DNA from: Gammaproteobacteria bacterium
Lineage (GTDB): Bacteria; Pseudomonadota; Gammaproteobacteria; SZUA-229
Direction: 5' to 3'
DNA: 5,964 bases
NCBI GenBank assembly: GCA_016191795.1
Contig: JACPVK010000114.1
Location: 1-5,964, forward strand
The translations under genes were made by a program, and so were the position numbers. The notes under the pieces were generated by a model. That model was not told where the DNA came from. It saw only the letters and a program-made list of their open reading frames with translations, and searched no databases. Below, in pieces: positions 5,081-5,964 of the stretch (position 1 is its first letter; every line of letters begins with the position of its first letter).

Positions 5081-5964
5081 AATTGACTCCCGGGGGTTGA
5101 AATTAAATCTTTATATTGCTGGAGTGCGTGTCGACGGCTTTCATCCAGATCAATCATGGGTGGCGGATAATCACTGTGTGATGATGCCGGTAACCAGCGA
5201 TGCACATAGTGCAGTTCGCTATCAAATCGTCTGGTTTGTGTTAATGGATTAAATATCCGGTAATACGGGGCAGCATCGACACCGCAACCGGCAACCCATT
5301 GCCAGCCCATGCTGTTATTGGCCAGATCGGCATCAATCAATGTGTCCCAGAACCAGCGTGCGCCAGCCAGCCAGTGACACCCCAGATTTTTGGTTAAAAA
5401 TGACGCTACGATCATGCGTACCCGGTTGTGCATCCAGCCGGTTTCCCATAGTTGTTTCATGCCGGCATCAATGATGGGTATGCCGGTTTTGCCACGCGTC
5501 CATTGCGTAAATTCATCGCCGGGACGATGCCAGAAATTTGAACTGTATCGTTCATTCATCGGCTGGTTGGCGGTGTGCGGAAAATGCCACAGTATGTGAT
5601 GCGCAAATTCACGCCAGATCAGTTGATTAAGATAACGCTCGGCTGACAGCCGTGTGTTTTCACCAAACTGTGCATCCAGCGCCGGTTGCAGCTGCCAATA
5701 AATTTGTTCGACAGTGATCTCCCCAAAATGTAAATGTGCCGACAGGGCAGAGGTGCCGTCGAGTGCGGGTATGTCGCGGTGGGAGTCATAATCCTGCAGA
5801 CCGTGTTGCAGAAATTCTGTCAGGCGTTGATGGGCCTGGCCTTCACCGGGCTGCCAGTAGCCATGCAGTTTTGTATGCCAGTTAAATCCGGCGTTCAGTT
5901 GTAAATCAGTCAGAGCGGTTATTTTATTCAGTTCGGCCGGTTTTAATTGGCGGCGCCTGATGGG
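5077..5964 (-). CDS. phrB: Deoxyribodipyrimidine photolyase, C-terminal part
   Basis: C-terminal 295 residues of a class I photolyase/cryptochrome family enzyme, which uses FAD and blue light to split cyclobutane pyrimidine dimers. The frame is open to the right edge, so the start and the antenna-binding N-terminal domain are outside. Visible blocks are GEGQAHQRL, LDGTSALSAHLHFGEIT, LIWREFAHHILW, GKTGIPIIDAGMKQL, TGWMHNRVRM, ADLANNSMGWQW and DAAPYYRIFNP. The electron-transfer tryptophan triad is present at fragment positions 145, 198 and 221 (spacing equal to E. coli W306, W359, W382), as is the flavin N5-proximal Asn at 217 (N378). The enzyme therefore looks functional and is more probably a photolyase than a signalling cryptochrome. 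Its TGA overlaps the chelatase ATG. Confidence 0.9.
   Translation of the reverse strand, partial: PIRRRQLKPAELNKITALTDLQLNAGFNWHTKLHGYWQPGEGQAHQRLTEFLQHGLQDYDSHRDIPALDGTSALSAHLHFGEITVEQIYWQLQPALDAQFGENTRLSAERYLNQLIWREFAHHILWHFPHTANQPMNERYSSNFWHRPGDEFTQWTRGKTGIPIIDAGMKQLWETGWMHNRVRMIVASFLTKNLGCHWLAGARWFWDTLIDADLANNSMGWQWVAGCGVDAAPYYRIFNPLTQTRRFDSELHYVHRWLPASSHSDYPPPMIDLDESRRHALQQYKDLISTPGSQL

Overview
The window looks like chromosomal DNA from a gammaproteobacterium with a denitrification capability. The evidence is a DnaJ-related co-chaperone of the type common in that class, a NorE/NorF pair behind an Fnr/Dnr-type box, Pseudomonas-like REP sequences, a dRS3-like palindrome and moderate GC. 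No rRNA or other strict taxonomic marker is present, so this assignment is an inference.

Left part (1-3053, + strand). Five closely packed genes read rightward: (i) the C-terminal half of a ViaA/CoxE-like von Willebrand factor A protein, cut by the window edge and broken by a net +1 frameshift near 485; (ii) a DnaJ-related protein with a C-terminal J domain; (iii) a short DksA/TraR-type zinc-finger protein; (iv) a multi-pass membrane protein of unknown function whose start overlaps the stop of (iii) as ATGA; (v) a small soluble conserved protein, possibly of the DUF5619/AF1514 type. The tight spacing of ii-v suggests co-transcription. A vWA protein next to a J-domain protein hints at a chaperone or metal-cofactor maturation role, but nothing in the sequence proves it.

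Middle (3054-3326). A roughly 140-bp unit occurs twice in direct orientation. Each unit holds a 15-codon tail of gene (v) followed by a 65-nt hairpin with a 23-bp stem (wobble pairs included). The second coding tail differs mainly by synonymous changes, which suggests the remnant of a lost paralogue. The two hairpins are almost identical to each other.

Right part (3327-5964, - strand). norE-norF form a two-gene unit preceded by a well-placed class II Fnr/Dnr-like promoter (box centred 41.5 bp upstream of the predicted start site). Further upstream lie a short CbiX/SirB-type chelatase and the C-terminal 295 codons of a class I photolyase (phrB). These two overlap by ATGA and are probably co-translated. 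No catalytic norCB genes are in view.

Between norE and the chelatase (4280-4711) sits a 432-bp gene-free repeat island. It is bounded by inverted REP-like sequences with a GTAG motif, giving a REPIN-like architecture. It contains an internal 27-bp perfect inverted repeat and a dRS3-like palindrome. A 100-bp insert is flanked by a 9-bp direct duplication, and the uninterrupted opposite arm shows what the site looked like before insertion. This island and the duplicated hairpin region are the most unusual parts of the window. No clear new defence or catalytic system was found.
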